Position numbers and translations under genes: made by a program. Shown piece after piece: positions 31,750-40,533 of a stretch of 64,000 nt of DNA; positions within the stretch are counted from its first letter, which is position 1; each line of letters starts with the position of its first letter. Location of the stretch: assembly GCA_900473185.1 (NCBI GenBank), contig UCKU01000009.1:62001-126000 (forward strand), read 5' to 3'. The stretch comes from Hyphomicrobiales bacterium. Its GTDB lineage: Bacteria > Pseudomonadota > Alphaproteobacteria > Rhizobiales > Rhizobiaceae. The notes below the pieces were generated by a model. The model made no database searches. It saw only the letters and a list, made by a program, of their open reading frames with translations, and had not been told where the DNA came from.

Positions 31750-34089
31750 ATGGCAATCGTCATTACCTCCATCCTCTTCATCATTTTCGGACTGGCGCTG
31801 GGCACCGGCGGGCTCTGGCTCGTCACGCTCGGCGGGAGCGTCTTCTATCTTTTCGCCGGGCTGATGTTCCTGCTGACGGCAGGTCTGCTTCTCATGCGCA
31901 AGGCAGTGGCGCTCTGGGTCTATGCGGTGCTCGTGGTCGTTGCACTCGTCTGGGCGATCTGGGAGGTGGGATTCGACTGGTGGCAGCTCGGTCCGCGCGG
32001 CGGCCTCATCATCCTCTTCGGGCTCTGGCTGCTGACGCCCTGGATCCGCCGGCCGCTCGGCTTTCGCAGCCCGACCGGCACTTATTACGGCGCCAATCCC
32101 TGGCCGCTCGCCATTCCGGTCATCGCCGCCATCATCGTCGCTGCCTATTCGATGACGACAGATCCGCATGATCTCGCGGGCGATCTGCCGATACAGACGG
32201 TTGCCACAACGCCCGCCTTCGGCGGCAATGTGCCCGATGGCGAATGGCACCAATATGGCCGCACGCCCTACGGCCAGCGCTATTCGCCGCTCGACCAGAT
32301 CACTGTGCAGAATGTCTCCACCCTGAAAGAGGCCTGGCGCTACCAGACCGGCGACGTGAAGCGGCCCGACGATGTCGGGGAAACGACCTATCAGGTGACG
32401 CCACTGAAGGTGGGCGACACGCTCTATCTCTGCACGCCCCACAACTGGGCGATCGCGCTCGATGCCAGGAACGGCCAGCAGAAATGGAAGTATGACGCGA
32501 ATTCCGGCATGAACTCGGACCGGCAGCACCAGACCTGCCGCGGTGTCACCTATTACAGCGATGAGGCGATACCTGCCGGCCAGCCCTGCAAGGAGCGCGT
32601 CTACCTGCCGACTTCGGATGCGCGGCTGATCGCGCTCGATGCGACCAACGGACAGGTCTGCACGGGCTTTGCGGAACAGGGCGTGCTGCAGCTGCAGGCC
32701 GGCATGCAGTACAATCCGGCCGGTTATTATTACTCCACCTCGCCGCCAGTGGCCGTCGCTGGAAAGATCATCATCGGGGGGGCGGTCAACGACAATTATT
32801 CGACGCATGAACAGTCCGGCGTCATTCGCGCCTATGACATCAACAGCGGCGCGCTGATCTGGAACTGGGACTCCGGCAATCCGAACCAGACGACGCCGCT
32901 GCCGGAGGGCCAGCATTACACGACGAATTCACCGAACAGCTGGTCGGTCTTCAGCGTCGATGAACAGCTGGGCATGGTCTATATCCCACTCGGCAATCAG
33001 GTGCCGGACCAGCTCGGCATGAACCGCAGCGCCGATGTCGAGAAGTTCTCCTCTTCGGTCGTGGCGCTCGACATCAATACGGGTCAGCTGCGCTGGGTAC
33101 AGCAATTCGTCCACCACGATCTCTGGGACATGGACGTCCCTGCCCAACCGGTGCTGCTTGATCTGACGAAACAGGACGGAACGGCGGTACCGGCGCTGGT
33201 GGCATCCACCAAACAGGGCGATATCTACGTGCTCGACCGGCGCACCGGCCAGCCGATCATTCCCTTCAAGGAAATCCCGGCGCCTGACGGGGCGATCCCT
33301 GAGGATCACACGGCGCCGACGCAGCCGATCTCCGATCTCACCTTTTCGCCGGAGCCGCTGCAGGAAAGGGATATGTGGGGTGTCTCGCTGTTCGATCAGC
33401 TTGCCTGCCGCATCGAGTTCCACCGCTACAAATATGAGGGCCGCTATACGCCGCCCTCGCTGCAGGGGACCATTGTCTATCCCGGCAATTTCGGCACCTT
33501 CAACTGGGGCTCGGTCGCCGTCGATCCCGAGCGGCAGGTGATGTTCGGCATGCCGACCTATCTCGCCTTCACCTCCCGCCTGGTGCCCGCGGCCGATATT
33601 CCGCCGCGCGGGCAGGATGAGAAGGGAAGCGAACAGGGCCTCAATCGCAATGACGGCGCACCCTATGGCGTGTTCATGGGTCCGTTCCTCGGGCCGCTGC
33701 AGATCCCCTGCCAGGCGCCGCCATGGGGCTATGTCGCCGGCGTGGATCTCCGCACCGGCCGCATCGCCTATATGCACAAGAACGGCACGGTGCACGACAT
33801 GACGCCGCTGCCCCTTCCCTTCAAGGTGGGGGTGCCCGGCATCGGCGGGCCGATGGTGACGAAGGGCGGCGTCGCTTTCCTCGGTGCCGCCGTCGATAAT
33901 TATCTGCGCGCCTATGATGTGACCAACGGCCGGCAGCTTTGGGAAGCCCGTCTTCCGGCCGGCGGACAGGCAACGCCGATGACCTATACGACCGATGACA
34001 ACAAGCAATATGTCGTCATGGTCGCCGGCGGGCATGGTTCGGTCGGCACCAAGCCGGGTGACTATGTGATCGCCTACACGCTACCGTAA
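31750..34089 (+). CDS. gcd: Membrane-bound PQQ-dependent glucose dehydrogenase
   Basis: A 779-aa quinoprotein that oxidises glucose to gluconolactone in the periplasm and passes electrons to ubiquinone. The first ~140 residues form five membrane helices. The rest is an eight-bladed PQQ propeller starting DGEWHQYGRTPYGQRYSPLDQI, with VHHDLWDMDVPAQPVL and DQLGMNRSADVEKFSS typical of mGDH. Length is close to the family norm (about 800). ATG at 31750 follows GGGAG. PQQ biosynthesis genes are not in the window. Gluconate production is known for phosphate solubilisation in soil bacteria. Confidence 0.95.
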   Translation: MAIVITSILFIIFGLALGTGGLWLVTLGGSVFYLFAGLMFLLTAGLLLMRKAVALWVYAVLVVVALVWAIWEVGFDWWQLGPRGGLIILFGLWLLTPWIRRPLGFRSPTGTYYGANPWPLAIPVIAAIIVAAYSMTTDPHDLAGDLPIQTVATTPAFGGNVPDGEWHQYGRTPYGQRYSPLDQITVQNVSTLKEAWRYQTGDVKRPDDVGETTYQVTPLKVGDTLYLCTPHNWAIALDARNGQQKWKYDANSGMNSDRQHQTCRGVTYYSDEAIPAGQPCKERVYLPTSDARLIALDATNGQVCTGFAEQGVLQLQAGMQYNPAGYYYSTSPPVAVAGKIIIGGAVNDNYSTHEQSGVIRAYDINSGALIWNWDSGNPNQTTPLPEGQHYTTNSPNSWSVFSVDEQLGMVYIPLGNQVPDQLGMNRSADVEKFSSSVVALDINTGQLRWVQQFVHHDLWDMDVPAQPVLLDLTKQDGTAVPALVASTKQGDIYVLDRRTGQPIIPFKEIPAPDGAIPEDHTAPTQPISDLTFSPEPLQERDMWGVSLFDQLACRIEFHRYKYEGRYTPPSLQGTIVYPGNFGTFNWGSVAVDPERQVMFGMPTYLAFTSRLVPAADIPPRGQDEKGSEQGLNRNDGAPYGVFMGPFLGPLQIPCQAPPWGYVAGVDLRTGRIAYMHKNGTVHDMTPLPLPFKVGVPGIGGPMVTKGGVAFLGAAVDNYLRAYDVTNGRQLWEARLPAGGQATPMTYTTDDNKQYVVMVAGGHGSVGTKPGDYVIAYTLP

Positions 34090-34098
34090 CAGAGCTGC

Positions 34099-34132
34099 GG
34101 CCGGCCCAGATTCACTGTCGGGCCGGTCGTTC
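34099..34132. terminator. Hairpin between convergent gcd and DJ-1 genes
   Basis: GGCCGGCCC and GGGCCGGTC pair with one G-T across a 12-base loop, followed by a weak T-rich run (GTTCTATC). Could end either strand. Confidence 0.5.
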
Positions 34133-34140
34133 TATCATAG

Positions 34141-34824
34141 TCAGGCGGCGAGCAGGTCGCGGATGGCTTCGCCGACGCCGGTGGCAGATTGTGGATTCTG
34201 GCCGGTGATCAGCCTGCCGTCGACCACGACCTTGGCATTCCAGTCCGGCGCCGGATGGTGGGTGGCGCCACGCTCGACGAGCGTGCTTGCGAGAAGGAAG
34301 GGGACCGTCTTGTCGAGGCCGACAGCCCGCTCTTCCGAATCCGTGAAGGCGCTGACATTGCGCCCGGAAACGAGATAGCTGCCGTCGCTGAGCTTGGCGT
34401 TTACCAGTGCCGCCGGGCCATGGCAGACTGCCGCGACGACACCGCCCGTCTCGAAGATTTTCCGGGTGACGGTTTGGACGGCGGGACTTACCGGCAGGTC
34501 CCACATGGCGCCGTGGCCGCCGGCGAAGAAGATCGCCGAATAGCTGGCGGGATCGACATCAGCGAGTTTCCCCGTGGTGCGGATCGCCTGGCGGAATTCC
34601 TCGTTGTTCCAGTAGCGGGCATTCGTCGCATCTTCGAGGTCGAGCCCGTCGACCGGCGGCTCACCGCCTTCGATCGAGGCAAAATCAACCTTGATACCGG
34701 CAGCATCGAGGACGGCCAGTGGGTGCGTGACTTCGCCGAGATAGAAACCGGTCGGCTGGCCGCTGTCACCTTTTACGCCGTGGCTGGTCAGAACGAAGAG
34801 TACGGGCTTTGCTTCAGATGTCAT
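34141..34824 (-). CDS. DJ-1/PfpI (Hsp31-like) family protein
   Basis: A 227-aa class I glutamine amidotransferase-like protein. The nucleophile Cys is in VVAAVCHGPAALVNAKL, with the acidic residue in the family position of GEVTHPLAVLDAAG (Glu). IFFAGGHGAMWDLP is the oxyanion loop. Members are glyoxalase III/deglycase or chaperones. The start at 34824 follows AGGAG; longer upstream frames overlap the LysR promoter region. Probably controlled by the divergent LysR. Confidence 0.92.
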   Translation of the reverse strand: MTSEAKPVLFVLTSHGVKGDSGQPTGFYLGEVTHPLAVLDAAGIKVDFASIEGGEPPVDGLDLEDATNARYWNNEEFRQAIRTTGKLADVDPASYSAIFFAGGHGAMWDLPVSPAVQTVTRKIFETGGVVAAVCHGPAALVNAKLSDGSYLVSGRNVSAFTDSEERAVGLDKTVPFLLASTLVERGATHHPAPDWNAKVVVDGRLITGQNPQSATGVGEAIRDLLAA

Positions 34825-34950
34825 CGCTTTCTCCTGTTGTCCGGTCGGCCGTCGAAGGCCGATTTCATTCGATGACAAGGATTTATTATCTCCTCCTGAG
34901 AGGATAAAGCTGCGGCGGCGGAAATCATCTGTTCTTAAGAGGCCATAATC

Positions 34951-35835
34951 ATGCGACGTTTCGATCATCTCGGCGATGTGGAGGCCTTCGCGACGGTGGT
35001 GGAAAAGGGTTCGATGAGCGCAGGAGCAATCGCCTTATCCACCACACCCTCGGTTCTGAGCCGGGCGATCACCCGGCTGGAAACGCGGCTCGGCACACAG
35101 CTCATGCGGCGCACGACGCGGCGGCTGAGCCTCACGGAGGCCGGTCGCGCCTATCTGGAGCAGACGCGAGCGGCCTTTTCGCTGATCGAGGACGCCGAAC
35201 GCGCCATTCAGGGGCAGGACGGGCAGATCAGCGGCCGCGTGCGTCTCAGCGTCTCCACCACTTACGGCCATTACCGCCTTCCGGAAAAACTGAAGCGTTT
35301 TAGCGCCGCGCATCCGGACGTGCATATCGAAGTCAGCATCACCAACCGGAATGTCGATCTGGTCGCGGAAGGCTACGATCTGGCGATCCGTCTCGGGCCA
35401 CTGCCGGACAGCGGGCTCGTCGCCCGCAAGCTCGAAGATGCGCCGCTTCGGCTCGTCGCCTCTCCTGAATATGTCAGGCGTGCCGGTGTGCCGTTGACAA
35501 TTGCGGATCTGGCCCAGCACGAATGCCTGCCTTTCATCATGCCGAGCACCGGCCGGCCCGCACCTTGGCTCTTTCACGTCGATGGGGCGGAGACAGACTG
35601 GACGCCGGACGGAACGATCGAGATTCATGACGATGTGCTGGGCGTCGTCTCGCTTGCCGAGGCAGGCATGGGCATCTGCCAGAGCTACGATTTCATCGTT
35701 CGCGAGAGGATCAGTCGCGGCAGTCTGATCGAAATTCTTGCCGAGGCGGGCGGGCGTTCACGCCCCTTCTCGCTCGTCTATGCCCCGCATCGCCGTCTCT
35801 CCGCAGCGACGCGGACCTTGATCGACTTCCTGTGA
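34951..35835 (+). CDS. LysR-family regulator
   Basis: A 294-aa LysR protein: HTH in HLGDVEAFATVVEKGSMSAGAIALSTTPSVLSRAITRLETRLGTQLMRRTTR (read in two parts) and effector domain from GRVRLSVSTTYGHYRLPE. Divergent from the DJ-1/PfpI gene (126-bp gap), which is the likely target, probably responding to an electrophile (inference). Confidence 0.92.
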   Translation: MRRFDHLGDVEAFATVVEKGSMSAGAIALSTTPSVLSRAITRLETRLGTQLMRRTTRRLSLTEAGRAYLEQTRAAFSLIEDAERAIQGQDGQISGRVRLSVSTTYGHYRLPEKLKRFSAAHPDVHIEVSITNRNVDLVAEGYDLAIRLGPLPDSGLVARKLEDAPLRLVASPEYVRRAGVPLTIADLAQHECLPFIMPSTGRPAPWLFHVDGAETDWTPDGTIEIHDDVLGVVSLAEAGMGICQSYDFIVRERISRGSLIEILAEAGGRSRPFSLVYAPHRRLSAATRTLIDFL

Positions 35836-35940
35836 CGCTTGAGAGAATCGAAGTATTTTCTCACGCCCAGGTAGAGCCACAAGCCTCGCACAGGCTCGCA
35901 AAAGGATAGTGCTGCCGGTTTTTCAGGGGAGACTTTTTTC

Positions 35941-36447
35941 ATGGAAATCGGTAGTAGCCTTTCAATTTATTCCGGCCTTGGTTCGCTTTTCGGGCAGGGC
36001 AAATCCAAGAACACGCAGACCGACGAATTCAGCGGCAGCACGCGCAATCAGTCCGGCACCGGTCTGCAGCCGAGCGCGACACCGCCGTCGATCGCCAATA
36101 CGATGTGGGCGGTTCAAGCCGGCAACGAGACCTATATCAACCCGCCTTCCGATGCCGAAATGGAAGCCAAGGCCGCACACAGGAGCCTGGTCGATGAGTT
36201 CACCGACTGGAGCAACATGGACCCGGCGGAATTCATCCGTGCCCGATACCTGGAATCACGCGGCCTGACCGAAGACGACCTGAAGGCCATGCCTGCCGAT
36301 CAGCGCGAGGCAATCGAGAAGGAAATTGCCGAGCAGATCAAGCGTGAACTCGCCGGCATTGAAGGCGGCGGGGATGGTACCGACAAGCCCTCGACGAGCG
36401 GTCAATCCAGCGCAATACAGTCTAACGACGAAGCGGCCGGCGCCTGA
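35941..36447 (+). CDS. Hypothetical soluble protein
   Basis: A 168-aa protein without signal or helix spans. The first 50 residues are low-complexity Ser/Thr/Asn-rich; the middle (AEMEAKAAHRSLVDEFTDWSNMDPAEFIRARYLESRGLTEDDLKAMP) is charged and helical; the tail is Gly/Ser-rich. I do not know the family, but codon usage fits the genome. ATG at 35941 follows GGGGAG. Followed by a strong terminator, so monocistronic. Confidence 0.75.
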   Translation: MEIGSSLSIYSGLGSLFGQGKSKNTQTDEFSGSTRNQSGTGLQPSATPPSIANTMWAVQAGNETYINPPSDAEMEAKAAHRSLVDEFTDWSNMDPAEFIRARYLESRGLTEDDLKAMPADQREAIEKEIAEQIKRELAGIEGGGDGTDKPSTSGQSSAIQSNDEAAGA

Positions 36448-36469
36448 TCGTCGTCAGAGAAAATTGGGG

Positions 36470-36504
36470 AGCCGCGGGACAGTGATACTGCACCGCGGCT
36501 TTTC
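36470..36504 (+). terminator. Terminator of the 35941-36447 gene
   Basis: AGCCGCGG and CCGCGGCT make an 8-bp stem with a 15-base loop, followed by TTTT. It overlaps the start of the stop region of the convergent monooxygenase gene. Confidence 0.8.
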
Positions 36505-37672
36505 AGTTTCTGATTCCGAACTCTGTGCGCGCAGCCAGATGGCTTTTCATGTGCATGAGGGTGAGTTCCGGCCCGAGATGCGACAACTCGGTGGCGGCCG
36601 CTTCGGCCGCGTCGGATGCGGGACCGGCGACGCGGGCGAACATATCGGCTTCATAGCGACGTATGGCTTTGCGCCAGTCGTCAAATTCCAGCAGGTTTTC
36701 CGCAAGTTCCATTGCGTCCAGCATCGCCATGTTGACGCCCTCGCCGCCGAAGGGCGACATGACATGCGCCGCATCGCCGACCAGTGTGACACCGATGCGG
36801 TTTGCCCAATGGTGCCCGACCGGCAGCGCGTGGATATACCGTGGAACGATATTGTCGTTGCTTGCCTGGATCAGATCAATGAAGGGCTGCGCCCATCCCT
36901 CGAACTCCGCTTTCAGGCGGTCTCGGGCTTTGGCGGGATTTGAGAAGTCGAACGTTTGTCCGGCCCAGGACAGAGGAACGCGGAAAATGGCATAGCCGCG
37001 CAGATGCGCATTGCCATTGCGCTGGACGATCATTGAACGAGCGGCAGATTCGACGCCGATCTTGCCGCGACCGACGAGCGTGGAGATTTCCGGATGGCGC
37101 CGGTCGATATCATCGATACCGAATTCGATGAAGGTCAGCCCGGAATATTGCGGCCGGTAGGCCGACACCAGCGGACGCACGCTGGACCATGTTCCGTCTG
37201 CACCAACGACAAGATCGAACGGACCTTCCCAGCCGTGATCAAAGACGAGATCATAGGTGCCGTCACCCCGCGGCTCGATCTCGCGCAGCGATTTGCCCCA
37301 TCGCACCGTGTCTGGCCGCAACGAAGCGAGGAGGACATCGCGCAACGCCGTGCGGTCGACCTCGGGCCTCTCGCCGTCAGCAGCATCGTCATCCGCAAGC
37401 AGCAATCGGCCATCGCTGGCATAGAGCCGGCTTCCCTGGTCTTCGTAACGGGCAATGCGCGCCAATTCCGCTGCGAGACCCGCACGCCTGAGCGCAAGCT
37501 GGCCGGATTCCAGATGCAGATCGAGCGTCCCGCCCTGGGGGCGAAAATACACATGCGGTTCGCTTTCGAAGACCGTGCTTGGGATGCCATCGACCTGCAG
37601 GATGCGCGCCAGCGTCAGGCCCGCCGGTCCTGCGCCGACAATCGCGATGCGGGGAATATCCTTCATGGACAT
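36503..37672 (-). CDS. FAD-dependent monooxygenase, TetX-like
   Basis: A 389-aa flavoprotein hydroxylase. GxGxxG is IVGAGPAGLTLARIL; the TetX-like stretch RPQGGTLDLHLESGQLALRRAGL follows, and the second FAD motif is VTLVGDAAHVMSPFGGEGVNMAMLDAMELA. TetX inactivates tetracyclines by hydroxylation, but this is a distant relative and the substrate is unproven. ATG at 37672 or 37666. Divergent from a marR gene with a palindromic operator between them. Confidence 0.9.
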   Translation of the reverse strand: MSMKDIPRIAIVGAGPAGLTLARILQVDGIPSTVFESEPHVYFRPQGGTLDLHLESGQLALRRAGLAAELARIARYEDQGSRLYASDGRLLLADDDAADGERPEVDRTALRDVLLASLRPDTVRWGKSLREIEPRGDGTYDLVFDHGWEGPFDLVVGADGTWSSVRPLVSAYRPQYSGLTFIEFGIDDIDRRHPEISTLVGRGKIGVESAARSMIVQRNGNAHLRGYAIFRVPLSWAGQTFDFSNPAKARDRLKAEFEGWAQPFIDLIQASNDNIVPRYIHALPVGHHWANRIGVTLVGDAAHVMSPFGGEGVNMAMLDAMELAENLLEFDDWRKAIRRYEADMFARVAGPASDAAEAAATELSHLGPELTLMHMKSHLAARTEFGIRN

Positions 37673-37694
37673 GTCTCTCTCGATCCTTATAATT

Positions 37695-37723
37695 AGGTGC
37701 CTATATAAATTAGGTAGGCACCT
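37695..37723. promoter_or_regulatory. MarR operator between tetX-like and marR genes
   Basis: AGGTGCCTA (37695-37703) and TAGGCACCT (37715-37723) are perfect inverted 9-mers in an AT-rich spacer, 23 bases from one start and 24 from the other. Flanked by a further AATTAGGT copy. A classic divergent MarR site. Confidence 0.75.
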
Positions 37724-37746
37724 ATATAATTGTCAAGAGGTCGCAT

Positions 37747-38205
37747 ATGGAAGACTGGACGATGTTCTCCAACCCGGCGCCGCTCATCAATATGGCCGCG
37801 CGCGCCCTTGCACGGCTCGGTGAACGGCGCGTCAAAAGCTTCGGTTTCAATATCGCGCAGATGCCGGTGCTCTATCTTCTGAAGGATGGGCGCTCGATGT
37901 CGCAGAAGGAGCTCGCGCATTTTGCCAAGATCGAGCAGCCGTCGATGACGCAGATGCTGGCGCGGATGGAACGCGACGGGCTGATCCTGCGTATGCCCGA
38001 TCCGAAGGACGGGCGAAGCTCGCTGGTTTCCCTGACGGAAAGCGCCAGGACCAGGATCCCGGCGGCGCGCGAAGCGCTTCACGCAAATAGCGAGCGTGTG
38101 TTTGCGGGCTTTTCGGAAGAGGAGATTGCCACGCTGGTGTCGCTGCTTCAGCGGCTCAACCAGAACCTCGATCAGGCCGTGGCGGACGAGATCGTCGAGA
38201 CCTAG
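37747..38205 (+). CDS. MarR-family regulator
   Basis: A 152-aa MarR protein with winged HTH (FNIAQMPVLYLLKDGRSMSQKELAHFAKIEQPSMTQMLARMERDGLILR in pieces) and the wing DPKDGRSSLVSLTESA. Predicted repressor of the divergent TetX-like monooxygenase and of itself. Confidence 0.93.
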   Translation: MEDWTMFSNPAPLINMAARALARLGERRVKSFGFNIAQMPVLYLLKDGRSMSQKELAHFAKIEQPSMTQMLARMERDGLILRMPDPKDGRSSLVSLTESARTRIPAAREALHANSERVFAGFSEEEIATLVSLLQRLNQNLDQAVADEIVET

Positions 38206-38268
38206 AGCATTGTGTTTTCACCCAATTCCGAACGCAAAACCGCTGCACACTTTTGCGGAAGCCGCTCT
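38206..38268. repeat. Small dispersed rhizobial repeat, copy B
   Basis: Fills the 61-bp gap between convergent marR and the beta-lactamase. Homologous to copy A at 8572-8637 over about 60 bases (CAATTCCGAACGCAAAACC and GCTGCACACTTTTGCGGAA blocks). Confidence 0.8.
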
Positions 38269-39151
38269 ACACCATCTCGGTGATCATCTTGCCGATTTCG
38301 GCGAAGACGGGATTGAATTCGTCCATCTTCACAGTCGCTTCCCCGATGTAGACGGCGGCAACGATCGGGCCACGTTTGGGGGGCCAGATGATGGCGATAT
38401 CACCGGCCGAACCGTTGTCGCCTGTTCCAGTCTTGTCGCCGATCTTCCAATCGCTGGGCAAGCCTGCGCGCAGGCGCGCGCCGCCGGTCGTGTTCGCAAT
38501 CATCCAGTCGACCAGCTGATTTGCCGAGGTTTCTGCCAGAACCGAGCCGAGAGCGATATTGCCAAGTGAATCGAGCATTGCATCCGGCGTCGTGGTGTCC
38601 CGCGGATCGCCTTTCGCGGCCTCATTCAGCGCGGTTTCCATGCGGTCGAGCCTTGTCGTGCCGTCGCCGATCGAGCGCAGCCAGTCGGTAAGTGCGGCCG
38701 GGCCGCCGAAACTTTCCAGCATGAGGTTGCCGGCGGTGTTGTCGCTCAGTGTAATGGCGGCCTTGCAGATCTCGGCCATCGTCATGCCGTCGCCGCCCGC
38801 ATGCTTTTCGGTCTCGGGGGAATAGGTGACGAGCTTTTCCTTGCCGTATTTGACGCGACGGTCGAGGCTCTCATCGCCCTTGTCGACACGGGCAAGAACG
38901 AGGCCGGCGGCCAGAACTTTAAAGGTGCTGCACATGGCGAAGGGCTCGCTGCCGCGATAGCCGAAGGAAACATTCGTGTCGCTGTCGAGAACGGAGACCC
39001 CGAGACGCCCGCCGATGCGCGCTTCAAGTGCCGCAAGCCGCTTGTCGATATCGGCGTCCTGCTGTTGGGCGCGTGCGAGAGGGGCAAAGCCCAGCGCAGG
39101 CAGCAGCAAGGCGGAGCCCATGAAGCTGCGGCGGGTGAGGCTGTGATTCAT
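38267..39151 (-). CDS. bla: Class A beta-lactamase
   Basis: A 294-aa serine beta-lactamase exported by Tat: MNHSLTRRSFMGSALLLPALG. Catalytic elements in order: Ser75-TFK78 (S70xxK), SDN at 136-138, Glu172 in METALNEA (Glu166 of the omega loop), and KTG at 240-242. Hydrolyses beta-lactams in the periplasm; it looks like a chromosomal rhizobial enzyme. The substrate profile cannot be read from sequence. No ampR-type regulator is adjacent; the neighbours are the dispersed repeat and dmeF. Confidence 0.95.
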   Translation of the reverse strand: MNHSLTRRSFMGSALLLPALGFAPLARAQQQDADIDKRLAALEARIGGRLGVSVLDSDTNVSFGYRGSEPFAMCSTFKVLAAGLVLARVDKGDESLDRRVKYGKEKLVTYSPETEKHAGGDGMTMAEICKAAITLSDNTAGNLMLESFGGPAALTDWLRSIGDGTTRLDRMETALNEAAKGDPRDTTTPDAMLDSLGNIALGSVLAETSANQLVDWMIANTTGGARLRAGLPSDWKIGDKTGTGDNGSAGDIAIIWPPKRGPIVAAVYIGEATVKMDEFNPVFAEIGKMITEMV

Positions 39152-39221
39152 GAAGACCTCCGGGGAATCAGGATCACAGGGGTAAGGCCCGATTGCGGCG
39201 GCATCTCGGCTTTTGGCGGGA

Positions 39222-40193
39222 TCAGGCGGCGCGTGTGACCTCCACCGTCACATGCGACAACTCGTCCAGGCTCGCGAGCCTCTCCTTGTAGAAGGCGGTA
39301 TCGCGCGGCTGTGGCGTCAGCACCGCGACAATCGCCGCATGGTGGCCGGGGCCGACCTGCCAGACATGAAGATCGGTGATGCGGTCGCCGTCGCCTTCGA
39401 TCGCTCCGCGGATTTCGTCCGGCAGTGTTTCTTCTTCCGAAAGCACGTCGAGCAGCACGGCACCCGACGATTTCATCAGTCCCCAGGACCATTGCGCGAT
39501 GATGAGAGCGCCGACAATGCCCATCAGCGGATCAAGCCACAGCCAGCCATAGAGGCTACCGAAGGTGAGTGCGGCAATGGCGAGCACCGAGGTCAAAGCG
39601 TCGGCGATGACGTGCATATAGGCGGAGCGGATATTGTTATCCGCATGACCGTTGTGGCCATGCGCATTGCCGTGGTGATGATCGTGATGGTGGTTATGCC
39701 CATGTCCGTGAGCATGTCCGTGGCCGTGATGATCGTGGCCACCACCACTGAGGAGCCAGGCACTGACGAGATTGACGGCAAGGCCGATGACGGCGACGGC
39801 AATCGCCTGGCTAAAGCTGATCGGCACGGGCGACGTGATGCGCAGGAAACTTTCCCACCCCATCAGCAGCGCGATCATCGCCAGAATGATGGCACTCGCG
39901 AAACCGGCGAGATCGCCGAGCTTGCCAGTGCCGAAAGTGAAGCGCGGGTTGCGGGCCTGTTTGCGGGCGAAGAGATAGGCGAGCGCAGAAATGAGCAGCG
40001 CGCTGGCATGGGTGGACATGTGCCAGCCATCGGCCACCAGCGCCATCGAGCCGTAGATCGTGCCGGCGCCAATCTCGACCACCATCATGACTGCCGTCAG
40101 AGCGATCACAAGCCAGATGCGGCGTTCGTTGCGGGCATGGTCCTGCCCCAGGAAGACATGCTCATGTCCGTAGCTATTCGTTCCGGCACTCAT
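39222..40193 (-). CDS. dmeF: Cation diffusion facilitator DmeF (Co/Ni efflux)
   Basis: A 323-aa CDF transporter with six helices. Metal-site residues are visible in ALVADGWHMSTHA (helix 2) and YMHVIADALTSVLA (helix 5), and a long His-rich loop (about 20 His between helices 4 and 5: GHDHHGHGHAHGHGHN and following) that likely buffers metal. C-terminal cytoplasmic domain ITDLHVWQVGPGHHAAIVA. In R. leguminosarum the dmeRF operon confers cobalt and nickel resistance. Downstream of dmeR by 29 bp. Confidence 0.95.
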   Translation of the reverse strand: MSAGTNSYGHEHVFLGQDHARNERRIWLVIALTAVMMVVEIGAGTIYGSMALVADGWHMSTHASALLISALAYLFARKQARNPRFTFGTGKLGDLAGFASAIILAMIALLMGWESFLRITSPVPISFSQAIAVAVIGLAVNLVSAWLLSGGGHDHHGHGHAHGHGHNHHHDHHHGNAHGHNGHADNNIRSAYMHVIADALTSVLAIAALTFGSLYGWLWLDPLMGIVGALIIAQWSWGLMKSSGAVLLDVLSEEETLPDEIRGAIEGDGDRITDLHVWQVGPGHHAAIVAVLTPQPRDTAFYKERLASLDELSHVTVEVTRAA

Positions 40194-40222
40194 TGCCAGC
40201 TCCTTATCGATATCGATCCGGC

Positions 40223-40495
40223 TCAGCGGATATAGGTTCGCAACACTTCCGATATTTCCTCGACTGCCTCCGTCCTCGCCTTCTCGTTGGCGGCATGCAG
40301 CACATGTTCGTGCAAATGGTCGTCGAGCACCTCGCCCGTCAGCCCCGTCAGCGCGCCGCGCACGGAGGCGAGAAGCTGGAGGATCTCGCCACAGGGACGC
40401 TCGCCCTCGAGCGCACGTTCGACTGCCTCGAGCTGCCCGCGGATGCGACTGACACGAGCGATGAGCTTCTTCTTCTGATGGGTCGTATGGGACAT
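40223..40495 (-). CDS. dmeR: Metal-sensing regulator DmeR (RcnR/CsoR family)
   Basis: A 90-aa all-helical repressor of the RcnR/FrmR family: KKKLIARVSRIRGQLEAVERALEGERPCGEILQLLASVRGALTGLTGEVLDDHLHEHVL. Cys35-type, His and His ligands in PCGEILQ and DDHLHEHV are present. It is the metal-responsive repressor of dmeRF. Start ATG at 40495, directly after the palindromic operator. Confidence 0.94.
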   Translation of the reverse strand: MSHTTHQKKKLIARVSRIRGQLEAVERALEGERPCGEILQLLASVRGALTGLTGEVLDDHLHEHVLHAANEKARTEAVEEISEVLRTYIR

Positions 40496-40505
40496 AATAG
40501 TCTCT

Positions 40506-40533
40506 AATATAGGATAGGGGGGTATACTATATT
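40506..40533. promoter_or_regulatory. DmeR operator
   Basis: AATATAG-GATA-GGGGGG-TATA-CTATATT: a perfect inverted 7-mer around a G6 tract, 11 bp upstream of dmeR. RcnR-type sites carry such G/C tracts flanked by AT inverted repeats; the reported rhizobial dmeR operator has the same shape. Confidence 0.8.

Noticed and set aside
39640..39740. Short repeated units resembling a tandem repeat or CRISPR
   Set aside because: They are the His/Gly codons of the DmeF metal loop, in frame and without spacers.
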